DNA of 64,000 nucleotides from CAVXNP01 sp963763305 (GCA_963763305.1 CAVXNP010000001.1:1364001-1428000), one strand, 5' to 3'. Counted from the first letter of the stretch, positions 35,047 through 47,037 are shown. The notes: generated by a model not told the origin, from the letters alone. Numbers and translations are program-made.

Positions 35047-36056
35047 GGGCAGTTCTCCCGGGTGTGGATGTCGACGCCGCAACGGAACAGGCGGGATGCG
35101 CCGGCGGGCAGGGTAATGGCGCCGGTGCAGTCCGGGCGGTTGAACGCATTGGCCAGCGACTGCATGGGCTCCAGTGCCAGCGAGCGCCGCGCGTCGCGAT
35201 CGACCGTGTCGGCCGTGAACGCCAGCAACACGCCTTCCTCCTGCCACACCGCCAGGCTCGGGCCCGCGCCCGGGTGGCGCAGCCAGCTGCGACAGCGGCC
35301 ATCCGGGTCGGCCAGCAGGTCGGCATAGGCATGGTTGAGCTGGCGCGGGCCGATCGGCTGGCTCCGGCGGAGGTCGTGGCCCGGGGCCTGCGCCACCGGC
35401 TGGTGCGCTGCCGCTGCCGGCAACGGAATGAAGTCGGCATCGGCGGCGATCAGCGTGGCGGCCGGAACCTGCAGCAGCCAGTCGTCCACCGGCTCGTCGG
35501 CCAGACGGAAGTACGGATGCCAGCCGAAGAAGCACGGTGCCGCCGTGGCGCCGGTGTTGCGCATGCGCGCCTCCACCGTCAGGCCGGCCGCATTCAGCAC
35601 GTAGCGCACGGCAAGATCGATCGCGAACGGGTAACCGGGATGGTCGTCCGGACCGATCGTGGTTCGCAGCTCGACCCAGGCCGCCTCGGCGTCGGCGGCG
35701 AGCGCCGCGAGCTCGAAGTCCGCATCCCGCACGAAGCCGTGCCGTGCAGCGCGCGCGGCACCGGTCGCACCCGGCTGAAGATCGTGCGGCACGCCCTGGA
35801 ACAGGTAGGCGGCGTCGGCGACACGGTTGGCGAAGGGCGCCATCACCGCGAAGCGCGACCCCGAGCGTTGCTCCAGTTCCCGGGCACTGCGGTAGCCGTC
35901 GGCGAGCTCCACCACCTCACCGGCGTGGCGGGCCTGGATTCCCAGCACGGTGGCGCCACGCCGGGCAATGCGCACCCGGCGGTCGCGCGCGGTGTCGCGC
36001 AGCACCGCAATCGGATGCGTGCCGAGTGTGTCGCGGGAGACTTCGAAGCGGCTCAT
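35043..36056 (-). CDS. Aldose 1-epimerase family protein
   Basis: A 337-residue mutarotase-like protein. F-A-V-M-A-P-F-A-N-R-V is the sugar-binding block with the conserved Asn-Arg, A-A-R-H-G-F-V-R holds the first catalytic His, F-F-G-W-H-P-Y-F-R the second, and L-E-P-M-Q-S-L-A-N the catalytic Glu. It would interconvert sugar anomers; the particular sugar is not shown. It diverges from pepN, with 61 bases between. Confidence 0.88.
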   Translation of the reverse strand: MSRFEVSRDTLGTHPIAVLRDTARDRRVRIARRGATVLGIQARHAGEVVELADGYRSARELEQRSGSRFAVMAPFANRVADAAYLFQGVPHDLQPGATGAARAARHGFVRDADFELAALAADAEAAWVELRTTIGPDDHPGYPFAIDLAVRYVLNAAGLTVEARMRNTGATAAPCFFGWHPYFRLADEPVDDWLLQVPAATLIAADADFIPLPAAAAHQPVAQAPGHDLRRSQPIGPRQLNHAYADLLADPDGRCRSWLRHPGAGPSLAVWQEEGVLLAFTADTVDRDARRSLALEPMQSLANAFNRPDCTGAITLPAGASRLFRCGVDIHTRENCP

Positions 36057-36117
36057 GGCGATGGTGCCGAAAAAGGCGCATGTTAGCCTGATCGCATTCC
36101 CTTGCTTCCCTCATCCC

Positions 36118-38773
36118 ATGGCCGCACGCAACGAACAGCACCACCCCACCCTGATCCACCTGGACGACTATGCACCGCCGGCGTGGCGGGTCGACCGCAT
36201 CGCGCTGGAGTTCGATCTGGGCATCGACGCCACCACCGTACTGGCCCGTCTGCATCTGCGCTGCGACGCCAGCGAGCCCGACACGCTGCGACTGGACGGC
36301 GAGGGCCTGGAGCTGCTTTCGATCAGCCTGGACGGGCAGCCGCTGCCGCCGGGCGCATGGCGGCAGGCGGACAACCAGCTGGAAGTGGATGGCGCGCGCG
36401 ACCGCAGCGTGCTGGAGACCCGCGTACGCCTGCAGCCGGCGGCCAACACGGCGCTGGAGGGGCTGTACCTGTCCGGTTCGCGCGATGCCGGCTTCCTGCT
36501 GACCCAGTGCGAGGCCGAGGGCTTTCGCCACATCACCTTCTTCCCCGATCGGCCGGACGTGCTGGCCACCTACACGGTGACCCTGCGTGCCGATCGCCAG
36601 CGCTTTCCGGTGCTGCTGGCCGGCGGCAACCCCGACGGTGCCGGCGAGCTGGAGAACGGACGCCACTGGGCCCGCTTCGTCGACCCGCACCCGAAGCCAA
36701 GCTACCTGTTCGCACTGGTCGCCGGCCGCCTGGACAAGATCGAGCGCGGCTACACCACCGCCGAAGGGCGCGATGTGCGGCTGGTGATGTGGGCGGAACC
36801 GGAGGTGATCGACTGCTGCCATTACGCCATGGACGCGCTGGAGCGCTCGATGCGCTGGGACGAGCAGGCCTACGGCCGCAACTATGACCTGGACGTGTTC
36901 CACGTGGTCGCCACCCAGGATTTCAACATGGGGGCGATGGAGAACAAGGGTCTCAACATCTTCAACGCGAAGTACCTGCTGGCCGATCCGGATACCACCA
37001 CCGACGAGGAATACCGCGCGGTCGAAGCGGTGGTCGCACACGAGTACTTCCACAACTGGAGTGGCAACCGGGTCACCTGCAGGGACTGGTTCCAGCTGTC
37101 GCTGAAAGAAGGCCTTACCGTATTCCGCGAGCAGAGCTTCTCGGCCGACATGAATTCGCCGGCGCTGAAACGGATCGAGGACGTGGCGCTGCTGCGCCGC
37201 GCCCAGTTCCCCGAGGATGCCGGCCCGCTGGCACACCCGGTGCGCCCGGCGCAGTACAGCGAGATCAACAACTTCTATACCGCCACCGTCTACGAGAAAG
37301 GCGCCGAGCTGGTACGCATGCTGGCCGGCCGGCTCGGCCAGGACGGCTTTCGCCGCGGCATGGACCGCTACTTCGCCGCGCACGACGGTTGCGCGGTGAC
37401 GCTGGAGGACTTCCTGCAGGCATTGGGCGAAGCCAACGGCATCGACCTGATGCCGTTCCTGGCCTGGTACGCCCAGGCTGGCACCCCGCACCTGAGTGCG
37501 CACGGCCGATACGACGCGGAGCGCCGCGAATACGCGTTGACCCTGGCCCAACGCACGCCGGCCGCGGGCAACCGCCCCGCCGGCAAGCCGCTGCCGCTGC
37601 CGGTGAAGCTGGCCCTGTTCGATCGGCACGGCCGCATGCTGCCGCTGCATCTGGCCGGCGAACCGTCGTCGGCTGCCGTTACCGAGCGCGTGGTGGTCCT
37701 GGAGCAGACCGAACAGACCTTCGTGTTCGGCGATATCGGGCAATCGCCCGTGCCATCGCTGCTGCGCGGCTTCTCGGCGCCGGTGATCCTGGAGTGCGCC
37801 CATGCGCCGGCCGACCTGGCCCTGTTGCTGACCCACGACCCGGATGGCTTCAATCGCTGGGAGGCCGGGCAGCAACTGGCGCTGGCCGCGTATGCGGCGC
37901 TGCGCGACGGCGCCGATCGCGCCCCCTTGAGCGCATGGTGCGATGCGCTGGCGTCGCTGTTCGGCGACGCCTCGCTCGATCCGGCGCTGCTGGCCGACCT
38001 GCTGACCCCTCCGGGCGAGATCGAGCTGTCCGAGCGCGAAAGCCCGGTGGCGCCGGATCGCATCCACGAGTTGCGCCAGACCCTGCAGCAGCACCTTGCC
38101 GCGCGGATCGGCAACGATGCCCTGCATGCCCGCTACCGGCTGCTGGCAAGCCGCACCACCATCGCCATCGATGCCGCCAGCCAGGCGCAGCGGCGGCTCA
38201 AGCGCCGCGTGCTCGAACTGCTGGCCCTGCTCGACCCCGCGCTGGCGCAATCGCTGGCCTACAGCCAATACGAACAGGCCCCCGGCATGACCGACCGGCT
38301 GGCCGCGCTGGCCGTGCTGGTCCGCAGTGGGGCGGCCGCGGGCCGACACGGCACTGGCGCACTTCCGCGCGCGCTATGCCGACAATGCGTTGGCGCTGAA
38401 CAAGTGGTTCGCGGTACAGGCGCAACTGCCGGGCGAGGACGCGCTGGCCCGGGTACTGGCGCTGGAGACCGATCCTGCCTTCACGCTCAGGAACCCCAAC
38501 CGGGTGCAGGCGCTCTACGGAAGCTACGCCCGCGGCAACCCCAGCGGCTTCCATCGGGCCGACGGCGCCGGCTATCGCATGCTGGTCGAGCGCCTGGTCA
38601 GCATCGACGCGCTCAATCCGCAGGTAGCCGCCCGGCTGGCCACCGCGTTCAACGGTTGGCAGCGGCTCGAGCCCGGTCGGCAGGCGTCTGCACGGGCGGC
38701 GCTGGAGTCATTGGGGCAGCACGCCTTGTCGCGCAACCTGGCCGAGATCGTCGACAACATGCTCAGCCACTGA
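36118..38773 (+). pseudogene. pepN: Aminopeptidase N, frame interrupted near the C-terminus
   Basis: An M1 zinc metallopeptidase. G-A-M-E-N (residues 272-276) binds the substrate amino end and H-E-Y-F-H (308-312) with a downstream Glu in L-K-E-G-L-T holds the zinc. The frame is open from ATG 36118 to about 38340, then the family C-terminus continues in another frame (A-D-T-A-L-A-H-F-R to D-N-M-L-S-H). Removing one G at 38340-38342 gives 884 residues, near the usual 870. Without correction about 145 residues of the C-terminal helical domain would be replaced by unrelated sequence. The catalytic part is whole in either case. Confidence 0.93.
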
Positions 38774-38990
38774 GCGCGTCGCCGGACGCCCCAGGCAAGG
38801 CCGCATACACGCGTCGAAGGCCCCTCGGCACCGCGCCTCACGGGCGGAGGCTCGGCCGCGCCTTGATGCGGCCCGGCAAGCGCCCATGCCGGTGCTGCAG
38901 TCCGGACTCCCCGCTCTCACGGCATGGAGGGGCCTCGTGGAGGGGCGGTCACCGGACACGCCCAGACCAGCGCCCGGCCCATGAAAGAAC

Positions 38991-39013
38991 GCCGCCGGCA
39001 CGGGGCCGGCGGC
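38991..39013. terminator. GC-rich hairpin after pepN
   Basis: GCCGCCGGC and GCCGGCGGC form a perfect 9-bp stem with a 5-base loop, between the converging pepN and the 59-residue gene. No clear T-run follows on either strand, so this is a weak terminator candidate. Confidence 0.45.
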
Positions 39014-39072
39014 GACAAGAGTGACTGCGCGAGGCAGCAGAGGACCACCGGTGCTCGCCGGTGGCAGGCCGT

Positions 39073-39252
39073 TCAGGCGGCCAGGTGGGCGAGCTCGTCG
39101 CGCAGGCGGTTCATGCGGCTCTCCAGACGCGGACGCAACTGCACCCGCTCCGGCTCGTTGGTGGCGGCCAGGTGCTCCATGGCCATCTCCACCAGACCGA
39201 TCTCGATCATCAGGTCGTGGCGGGGATAGACCGGTTCGAAGTCGATGTTCAT
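39073..39252 (-). CDS. Small hypothetical protein, 59 residues
   Basis: Translation gives M-N-I-D-F-E-P-V-Y-P-R-H-D-L, a helical middle (E-I-G-L-V-E-M-A-M-E-H-L) and a charged C-terminal helix (R-M-N-R-L-R-D-E-L-A-H-L). Codon use is typical of the genome, with GC-rich third positions. GAGGG lies about 9 bases before ATG 39252. It is cytosolic, with no membrane segment or metal motif. Two sharp dyads lie in the 120 bases upstream. The function is unknown; it was read directly from the strand because it is short. Confidence 0.65.
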   Translation of the reverse strand: MNIDFEPVYPRHDLMIEIGLVEMAMEHLAATNEPERVQLRPRLESRMNRLRDELAHLAA

Positions 39253-39318
39253 GGTTGGGGACCCTCAATCATCGCCAATGGCGGTTTACCTGAACGCTGC
39301 AATCGGCGTGCCAACTTT

Positions 39319-39335
39319 GTGAAGACCGTCTTCAC
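39319..39335. promoter_or_regulatory. Perfect dyad GTGAAGAC-C-GTCTTCAC
   Basis: An 8-bp perfect inverted repeat with a single central base lies 67 bases upstream of the 59-residue gene start. Arms of this length and spacing are typical of protein-binding operators. No regulator can be named. Confidence 0.5.
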
Positions 39336-39358
39336 ACCGGACTCGACCGTGGCGGGGG

Positions 39359-39373
39359 TGACGCTCAGCGTCA
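39359..39373. promoter_or_regulatory. Perfect dyad TGACGCT-C-AGCGTCA
   Basis: A 7-bp perfect inverted repeat with a one-base centre, 40 bases (about four helical turns) from the previous dyad centre to centre. A weaker 5-bp dyad AAGCG-T-CGCTT follows at 39396-39406. The arms of the different dyads are not the same, so they may bind different proteins. Confidence 0.45.
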
Positions 39374-39439
39374 GTCCGCAGCCGGGCTCCGGCATAAGCG
39401 TCGCTTTTAGTCACACTGCATTCACGGGCGGGCGGTAAA

Positions 39440-39600
39440 TATCTGTCCCACATTCAGCGCGGCACCCGCGCCGGTAACCACGGTTCCAAGGTTTCTGGCG
39501 TCCGGCAATACGGTCATCCTGGATTCCCCCTGTTCCTGAGACCGCCGGACGCCAGATCTAACAAAAACGAGGCCCCGCATGGCGGGGCCTCGTTTTTTTT
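39440..39600 (+). ncRNA. Candidate small RNA with long hairpin and strong terminator
   Basis: Between the 59-residue gene (minus) and mnmG (plus) lies a segment with no credible reading frame. It contains a 13-bp perfect stem (39494-39506 with 39544-39556), whose 37-base loop can pair further through GGTC/GACC. Ten bases later comes a textbook terminator with eight T. No coding gene feeds this terminator on either strand. The 5' end is a guess; TAAATAT near 39437 could be a -10. Family unknown; I could not match it to 6S, tmRNA or a riboswitch. Confidence 0.4.
39566..39600 (+). terminator. Strong intrinsic terminator
   Basis: A 13-bp stem (39566-39578 with 39582-39594), loop of three bases and a run of eight T ending at 39600. 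The opposite strand also ends in five T, so it may stop transcripts both ways. It lies 244 bases ahead of mnmG. Confidence 0.9.
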
Positions 39601-39615
39601 GGCGCCACAAAAGGC

Positions 39616-39637
39616 GACGGCGCCCGCAGGCGCCGTC
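39616..39637. terminator. Second GC-rich hairpin before mnmG
   Basis: GACGGCGCC and GGCGCCGTC form a 9-bp stem with loop CGCA, followed by TTGCTT. It may be a back-up terminator or part of the mnmG leader. The rest of 39640-39843 shows no gene; it presumably carries the mnmG promoter. Confidence 0.45.
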
Positions 39638-39843
39638 TTGCTTCCCTTCCCGGTACGCGATCGAACCCCTGTCAGTTCGATCTCGGCGCGCGGATGCCGC
39701 GCAGCGTCTGCCCGTGAAGGTGCTGTCAAATATCATGCAGCGTTTGTGCCAGCGAAGCCACCATCGCATGGCAGGCGTAAGGCGGCGCCATTCGGAGTTA
39801 CCATAGGCGGCTACGCGCCAGATTGTCCGCGAGCGGATTCGCC

Positions 39844-41718
39844 ATGTTCCATCCGAATGCCTACGACGTGATCGTGGTCGGCGGCGGTCACGCCGGTACC
39901 GAGGCGGCCCTGGCCGCCGCGCGCACGGGCGCCCGCACCCTGCTGCTGAGTCACAACATCGAGACGATCGGGCAGATGAGCTGCAACCCGGCCATCGGTG
40001 GCATTGGCAAGGGCCACCTGGTCAAGGAGATCGACGCGCTGGGCGGCGCCATGGCCGAGGCGGCCGACCGGGCCGGGATCCAGTGGCGAACCCTGAACGC
40101 CTCCAAGGGCCCGGCGGTGCGCGCCACCCGCTGCCAGGCCGACCGCGCGCTGTACAAGGCGGCGATCCGGCGCACGGTGGAGACCCAGCCCAACCTGGAA
40201 CTGTTCCAGCAGGCGGTGGACGACCTGATCATCGAGGGCGGCCGGGTCAGCGGCGTGGTTACCCAGATGGGCCTGCGCTTCCGCGCCCGCGCGGTGGTGC
40301 TGACCGCCGGCACCTTTCTTGCCGGCAAGATCCACATCGGCCCGGCCCAATACGCCGGTGGCCGCGCCGGCGACCCGCCGGCCAGCACCCTGGCGCTGCG
40401 CCTGCGCGAGTTGCCGGTTGCCGCCGACCGCCTCAAGACCGGCACCCCGCCGCGCATCGACCAGCGCAGCATCGACTTCAGCGGCCTGCAGGAACAACCC
40501 GGCGACCAGCCGGCGCCGGTGTTCTCCTATCTGGGCACGCGCGCGCAGCATCCGCGCCAGGTCAGCTGCTGGATCACCCACACCAGCGAGCGCACCCATG
40601 AGCTGATCCGCGGTGCACTGGACCGCTCGCCGCTCTACAGCGGCCAGATCGAAGGTGTGGGGCCGCGCTACTGCCCGTCGATCGAGGACAAGGTGGTGCG
40701 CTTCGCGCAGAAGGACTCGCACCAGATCTTCATCGAGCCCGAAGGCCTCGATACGTTCGAGGTCTACCCCAACGGCATTTCCACCTCGCTGCCGTTCGAC
40801 GTGCAGTTGGCGCTGGTGCGTTCGATCGCCGGGTTCGAGCACGCCCATATCACCCGGCCGGGCTATGCCATCGAATACGACTATTTCGACCCGCGCGGCC
40901 TCAACCCGTGGCTGGAGACCAAGGCGATCGGCGGCCTTTATTTCGCCGGCCAGATCAACGGCACCACCGGTTACGAGGAGGCCGCCGCGCAGGGCCTGAT
41001 TGCCGGCCTGAATGCGGCACTGGCGGTGGCCGGCAAGGCGCCCTGGTACCCGCGCCGCGACGAGGCCTACATCGGCGTGCTGATCGACGACCTCACCAGC
41101 AACGGCACGATCGAGCCGTACCGCATGTTCACCTCGCGGGCGGAGTATCGACTGCACCTGCGCGAGGACAACGCGGACCTGCGCCTGACCGAAACCGGCC
41201 ACGCGCTGGGCGTGGTATCGCAGCCCCGCGTCGATGCCCTGCGCCGCAAGCGCGAGGCGGTGGAGCGGGAAATCCAGCGCCTCGGTGCGCTCTGGGCGGC
41301 GCCAAACAACGCCCTGGGGGAAGCGCTGCAGCGCCAGCTGGCGATCGGCCTGACACGCGAAACCAGCGCGGTCGAACTGCTGCGCCGGCCCGAGCTGGAC
41401 TATCCGCGCCTGGCCGCCGTGCCGGGATTCGGGCCGGGACTGGCGGTCGAGGATGCCGCCGCCCAGGTGGAAGTGCAGATCAAGTACGCCGGCTACCTGG
41501 CACGCCAGCGCGAGGAGATCGAGCGCCAGCGTCGCCATGAGGACACGGCGATCCCGGCCAGCTTCGACTACGAGCGGGTGCGCGGATTGTCGGCCGAGGT
41601 TCTGCTCAAGCTGAAGCAGAGCCGGCCGGTGACGGTCGGCCAGGCGGCCCGGATCAGCGGCGTGACCCCGGCGGCGATCTCTTTGCTGCTGGTCCACCTC
41701 AAGCGCCACGCCGCCTGA
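39844..41718 (+). CDS. mnmG: tRNA uridine-5-carboxymethylaminomethyl modification enzyme MnmG (GidA)
   Basis: A 624-residue FAD protein of normal length. G-G-G-H-A-G-T-E-A-A (about residue 13) binds FAD, and M-S-C-N-P-A-I-G-G-I-G-K-G-H-L and the family block F-A-G-Q-I-N-G-T-T-G-Y-E-E-A-A-A-Q-G follow. The C-terminal helices contain the MnmE-contact region. With MnmE it modifies U34 of several tRNAs. The start is ATG 39844 (M-F-H-P-N-A-Y-D). No mnmE or rsmG is adjacent. Confidence 0.97.
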   Translation: MFHPNAYDVIVVGGGHAGTEAALAAARTGARTLLLSHNIETIGQMSCNPAIGGIGKGHLVKEIDALGGAMAEAADRAGIQWRTLNASKGPAVRATRCQADRALYKAAIRRTVETQPNLELFQQAVDDLIIEGGRVSGVVTQMGLRFRARAVVLTAGTFLAGKIHIGPAQYAGGRAGDPPASTLALRLRELPVAADRLKTGTPPRIDQRSIDFSGLQEQPGDQPAPVFSYLGTRAQHPRQVSCWITHTSERTHELIRGALDRSPLYSGQIEGVGPRYCPSIEDKVVRFAQKDSHQIFIEPEGLDTFEVYPNGISTSLPFDVQLALVRSIAGFEHAHITRPGYAIEYDYFDPRGLNPWLETKAIGGLYFAGQINGTTGYEEAAAQGLIAGLNAALAVAGKAPWYPRRDEAYIGVLIDDLTSNGTIEPYRMFTSRAEYRLHLREDNADLRLTETGHALGVVSQPRVDALRRKREAVEREIQRLGALWAAPNNALGEALQRQLAIGLTRETSAVELLRRPELDYPRLAAVPGFGPGLAVEDAAAQVEVQIKYAGYLARQREEIERQRRHEDTAIPASFDYERVRGLSAEVLLKLKQSRPVTVGQAARISGVTPAAISLLLVHLKRHAA

Positions 41719-41779
41719 GCAATCGACGCGCGCATGGCATCATGCCATTTTCGGTTCCACTGACATGGGGGTAGCGCAT

Positions 41780-42547
41780 ATGGAAATCTGGATCGGCCGC
41801 GACGGGGAGCGGCACGGGCCCTACAAGGAGGAGGACGTGCGCCAGTGGCTGGCCAGTGGTCAGGTCAACGGACAGGACCTGGGCTGGTACGAAGGCCTGG
41901 CCGACTGGCAACCGTTGTCCGTGCTGCTGCCCGACGTGACGCCTCCGCCCTCCGCGCCTTCGGCGGTGACGCCGCCACCGGCGGCCTGGCATCACGCACC
42001 AACCACCGTTGCGCTGGAAGACCATGCCGGCTTCTGGAGGCGCGTGGCAGCTTACATTCTGGACGCCATCGTGCTCTACATCCCCAGCCAGCTGGTGATG
42101 AACATGATGGGCGGCGCCGCGGCCAAGGCCGCCATGGAGCAGGCAGCCATTGCCGCCGCCGGCAACCCGCACCTGATCCTGGCCGCGCAACAGCACTTCT
42201 ACGCCACGATGTGGCCGGCGATGCTGGTCAACACGCTGATCGCATGGGCCTACTTCGCCGGCCTGGAGAGCTCACCCTGGCAGGCCACCGTGGGCAAGCT
42301 GGCGCTGGGCATCCGGGTGACCGACCTGCACGGCCAGCGGATCAGCCTGCCCCGCGCGCTGGGCCGCTACCTGGCCAAGTTCCTCAGCGTGTTCACCCTG
42401 GGCTTCGGCTTCCTGATGGTGGTCTGGACGCGCCGCAAGCAGGGCCTGCATGACATGGTGGTCGATACGCTGGTCCTGAACGGCCGCGCCAGCGAATCGA
42501 ATGCCCGCAGCCGGGGCAAGGACAGCGCCGGCTCGTTCAGCGCCTGA
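41780..42547 (+). CDS. GYF_2 (DUF4339) plus RDD membrane protein
   Basis: A 255-residue protein. Residues 1-50 are a GYF_2 domain (W-I-G-R-D-G-E-R-H-G-P-Y and G-W-Y-E-G-L-A-D-W). A Pro-rich linker follows, then an RDD domain from about residue 85: F-W-R-R-V-A-A-Y-I-L-D-A-I with the Arg-Asp signature, two to three helices and T-V-G-K-L-A-L-G-I-R-V. RDD proteins are membrane proteins, some acting in ion transport; the GYF_2 part may bind Pro-rich partners. GGGGG before ATG 41780 favours this start over 41765. Confidence 0.85.
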   Translation: MEIWIGRDGERHGPYKEEDVRQWLASGQVNGQDLGWYEGLADWQPLSVLLPDVTPPPSAPSAVTPPPAAWHHAPTTVALEDHAGFWRRVAAYILDAIVLYIPSQLVMNMMGGAAAKAAMEQAAIAAAGNPHLILAAQQHFYATMWPAMLVNTLIAWAYFAGLESSPWQATVGKLALGIRVTDLHGQRISLPRALGRYLAKFLSVFTLGFGFLMVVWTRRKQGLHDMVVDTLVLNGRASESNARSRGKDSAGSFSA

Positions 42548-42564
42548 CCGGTAGCGTCGCAAGG

Positions 42565-42593
42565 AGGCGTCGGCGCGGGCCGGCGCCTTTTTT
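42565..42593 (+). terminator. Intrinsic terminator after RDD gene
   Basis: A 10-bp stem with one G-U pair (42565-42574 with 42579-42588), loop GCGG and six T. It ends the RDD transcript 18 bases after its stop. Confidence 0.85.
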
Positions 42594-42709
42594 CGTGCCC
42601 GCGCGCCGGCGTTGGTCCGCATGGAGCGGGCCACCGCGCTTGCTATCATCGGGCGCTTGAACAACGCCCGCCGGCCCGTCGTCGGGCCCGCAAGGAAAAG
42701 TCAGCACCC

Positions 42710-45046
<2,337 letters not shown>

Positions 45047-45166
45047 AAGCTGCCCCCGGGAACGCATGTGAAGCTGCTGTGCAGCGCAGCATGCGCTTAC
45101 GTATGGAGTGGATTACCGTAACGCGCAGATAACATGGGCCATCCCGGCCCGAGGAGCTTCGACGCT

Positions 45167-47014
45167 ATGCCCCGTACCCGTCTTCTCGCCGGCGCCATTC
45201 TCGCCGGCCTGCTGGTCAGCACCGGCGCCGCCGCCACCACCTTCAGCCAGGTCGTGGTGATCGGCGACAGCCTCAGCGACAACGGCAACATCTCGCTGGC
45301 CACCGCGCCGGGCGTGCAGCCGCCGCTGCGTTTCACCACCAACCCGGGCACGACCGCGGCCGAGCAGGTGGCGGCCTCGCTCGGCTTCACGCTGAGCCCG
45401 TCGCTGGCCGGCGGCACCGACTACGCCTTTGGCGGCGCCGGGCTGGTCAACAACGTGGCCGCCGGCGTGCCCACCCTGCCGCAGCAGTTGCAGATGTACC
45501 TGGGCGCCAGCGGCGGCAGCGCCGACCCGAATGCGCTGTACCAGGTGTGGGGTGGCGCCAACGACATCTTCTACCTCACCGGCACCCTCACCGACCCCAC
45601 CGCGCTGGCCGCCGGCACGGCCACTGCCGCACAGACGGAAGTCGGGCTGCTCGGTGCGCTGCAGGCTGCCGGCGCCAACTACGTGGTGGTCTACAACCTG
45701 CCCGACCTGGGCAAGACCCCCGCGGCCGCGGCCAGTGGCCCGGCCGGGCAGGCTGGTGCGACCCAGCTGGCGGTGCTCTACAACGGCATCCTCAACAGCG
45801 GCATCGGCCAGCTCAGCGCCAACGGGCTGAACGTGGTTCCGGTCAACGCATTCGGGCTGGTCAACGAGGTGATCGCCAACCCATCGGCTTACGGCTTCAG
45901 CAACGTCACCGCGCCGGCGTGCAACGGCAGCTCGGTGCAATGCGGCCCGGTCGGCTCGGGGCTGCCGTTCAGCTATGCCGACGGCACCGACCAGACCTAC
46001 CTGTTCGCCGATGGCGTGCATCCGACCACCGCGGCGCACGCGCTGCTCGCGCAGGCGGTGATGTCCGAAATCAACGCTCCCGGCCAGATCGGCATGCTCG
46101 GTGAAGCTCCGCTGGCGTCCAGCGCGGCACAGTACCGTGCCGTGCGCAACCAGATGCTGGCCGACGGCCAGGGCAGCGACACCCGGGTGTTCGCCGTGGT
46201 CGACTACGGCCAGCAGCGTTTCGACGCCAGTGATGCCTCGCCCAAGACCGACAGCAACAACCTCAACCTCACGGTGGGCACCGATGTGCGCGCCAGCGAG
46301 CACCTCTCGGTGGGCCTGGCGCTGGGCCTGGGCCAGCACAAGGCCGACTTCGCCGGTGGCCGCGGCGGCTACAAGCTGCAGGACATTTCCGGCCTGGGCT
46401 ACGCGCTGTACCACAGCGGTGGCGGCTATCTGGGCGGCTTTGCCAGCTTCGGCCAGAACAACTTCACCGACATCAACCGTCGCATCACGCTGGGTCCGGC
46501 ACTGCGCACCGAAAGCGGCAAGGCCGACGGCTCGCACCTGGGCGCAGCGCTCGAGGGCGGCTTCTGGTTCAAGCCGGGCAGCAGTCTGCAGACCGGGCCG
46601 TTCGCCAAGCTCGAGTGGCAGAGCGTGAAGGTCAACGGCTACAACGAAAGCGGCAACGACAGCACCGCCATGTGGTTCGGTCGCCAGCAGCGCGATGCCT
46701 TCGTCAGCACGCTGGGCTGGCGTCTGCAGGGCCAGTGGCAGAGTGGCGGCATGGCGCTGTCGCCCTACGCGGAACTGGCCTGGAACCACGACAGCAAGGC
46801 CGATGCGCGGGCCGTGACGGCCGGCCTGGTCAGCATGAACGGCAGCTTCGCGCTGACCGGCTACACGCCCGATGCCACCTGGGGTAGTGCCGACCTGGGC
46901 CTGTCCGCCCAGTTCAGCCACAACGTCAGCGGCTGGGTGGCCTACAGCACCCGCCTCAGCGACAGCACGCAGAAGGACAACAGCGTCAATCTGGGTATCA
47001 AGATCGGGTTCTGA
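45167..47014 (+). CDS. GDSL esterase autotransporter
   Basis: A 615-residue outer membrane esterase (EstA type). A signal peptide covers residues 1-22. The passenger has V-I-G-D-S-L-S-D-N-G-N with nucleophile Ser35 (block I), W-G-G-A-N-D-I (block III) and D-G-V-H-P-T (Asp/His, block V). From about residue 340 the C-terminal beta-barrel runs to the final L-G-I-K-I-G-F, ending in Phe as outer membrane proteins do. The lipase would stay on the cell surface. GAGGAG precedes ATG 45167. It is monocistronic with its own terminator. Confidence 0.93.
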   Translation: MPRTRLLAGAILAGLLVSTGAAATTFSQVVVIGDSLSDNGNISLATAPGVQPPLRFTTNPGTTAAEQVAASLGFTLSPSLAGGTDYAFGGAGLVNNVAAGVPTLPQQLQMYLGASGGSADPNALYQVWGGANDIFYLTGTLTDPTALAAGTATAAQTEVGLLGALQAAGANYVVVYNLPDLGKTPAAAASGPAGQAGATQLAVLYNGILNSGIGQLSANGLNVVPVNAFGLVNEVIANPSAYGFSNVTAPACNGSSVQCGPVGSGLPFSYADGTDQTYLFADGVHPTTAAHALLAQAVMSEINAPGQIGMLGEAPLASSAAQYRAVRNQMLADGQGSDTRVFAVVDYGQQRFDASDASPKTDSNNLNLTVGTDVRASEHLSVGLALGLGQHKADFAGGRGGYKLQDISGLGYALYHSGGGYLGGFASFGQNNFTDINRRITLGPALRTESGKADGSHLGAALEGGFWFKPGSSLQTGPFAKLEWQSVKVNGYNESGNDSTAMWFGRQQRDAFVSTLGWRLQGQWQSGGMALSPYAELAWNHDSKADARAVTAGLVSMNGSFALTGYTPDATWGSADLGLSAQFSHNVSGWVAYSTRLSDSTQKDNSVNLGIKIGF

Positions 47015-47037
47015 CGGGTTCTACCGTGCGGTATCGA

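Noticed and set aside
35917..38349. An 810-codon frame antisense to pepN and the epimerase gene
   Set aside because: It spans two oppositely oriented real genes; no protein family is visible.
39422..39769. A 115-codon minus-strand frame in the mnmG upstream gap
   Set aside because: It runs through two strong hairpins, including a terminator, and shows no ribosome site or homology.
39811..41709. A 632-codon frame antisense to mnmG
   Set aside because: It mirrors a strongly conserved gene and has no recognisable domain or ribosome site.
45113..46921. A 602-codon frame antisense to the esterase gene
   Set aside because: The sense strand has signal peptide, GDSL blocks and a beta-barrel end; the antisense frame has none.
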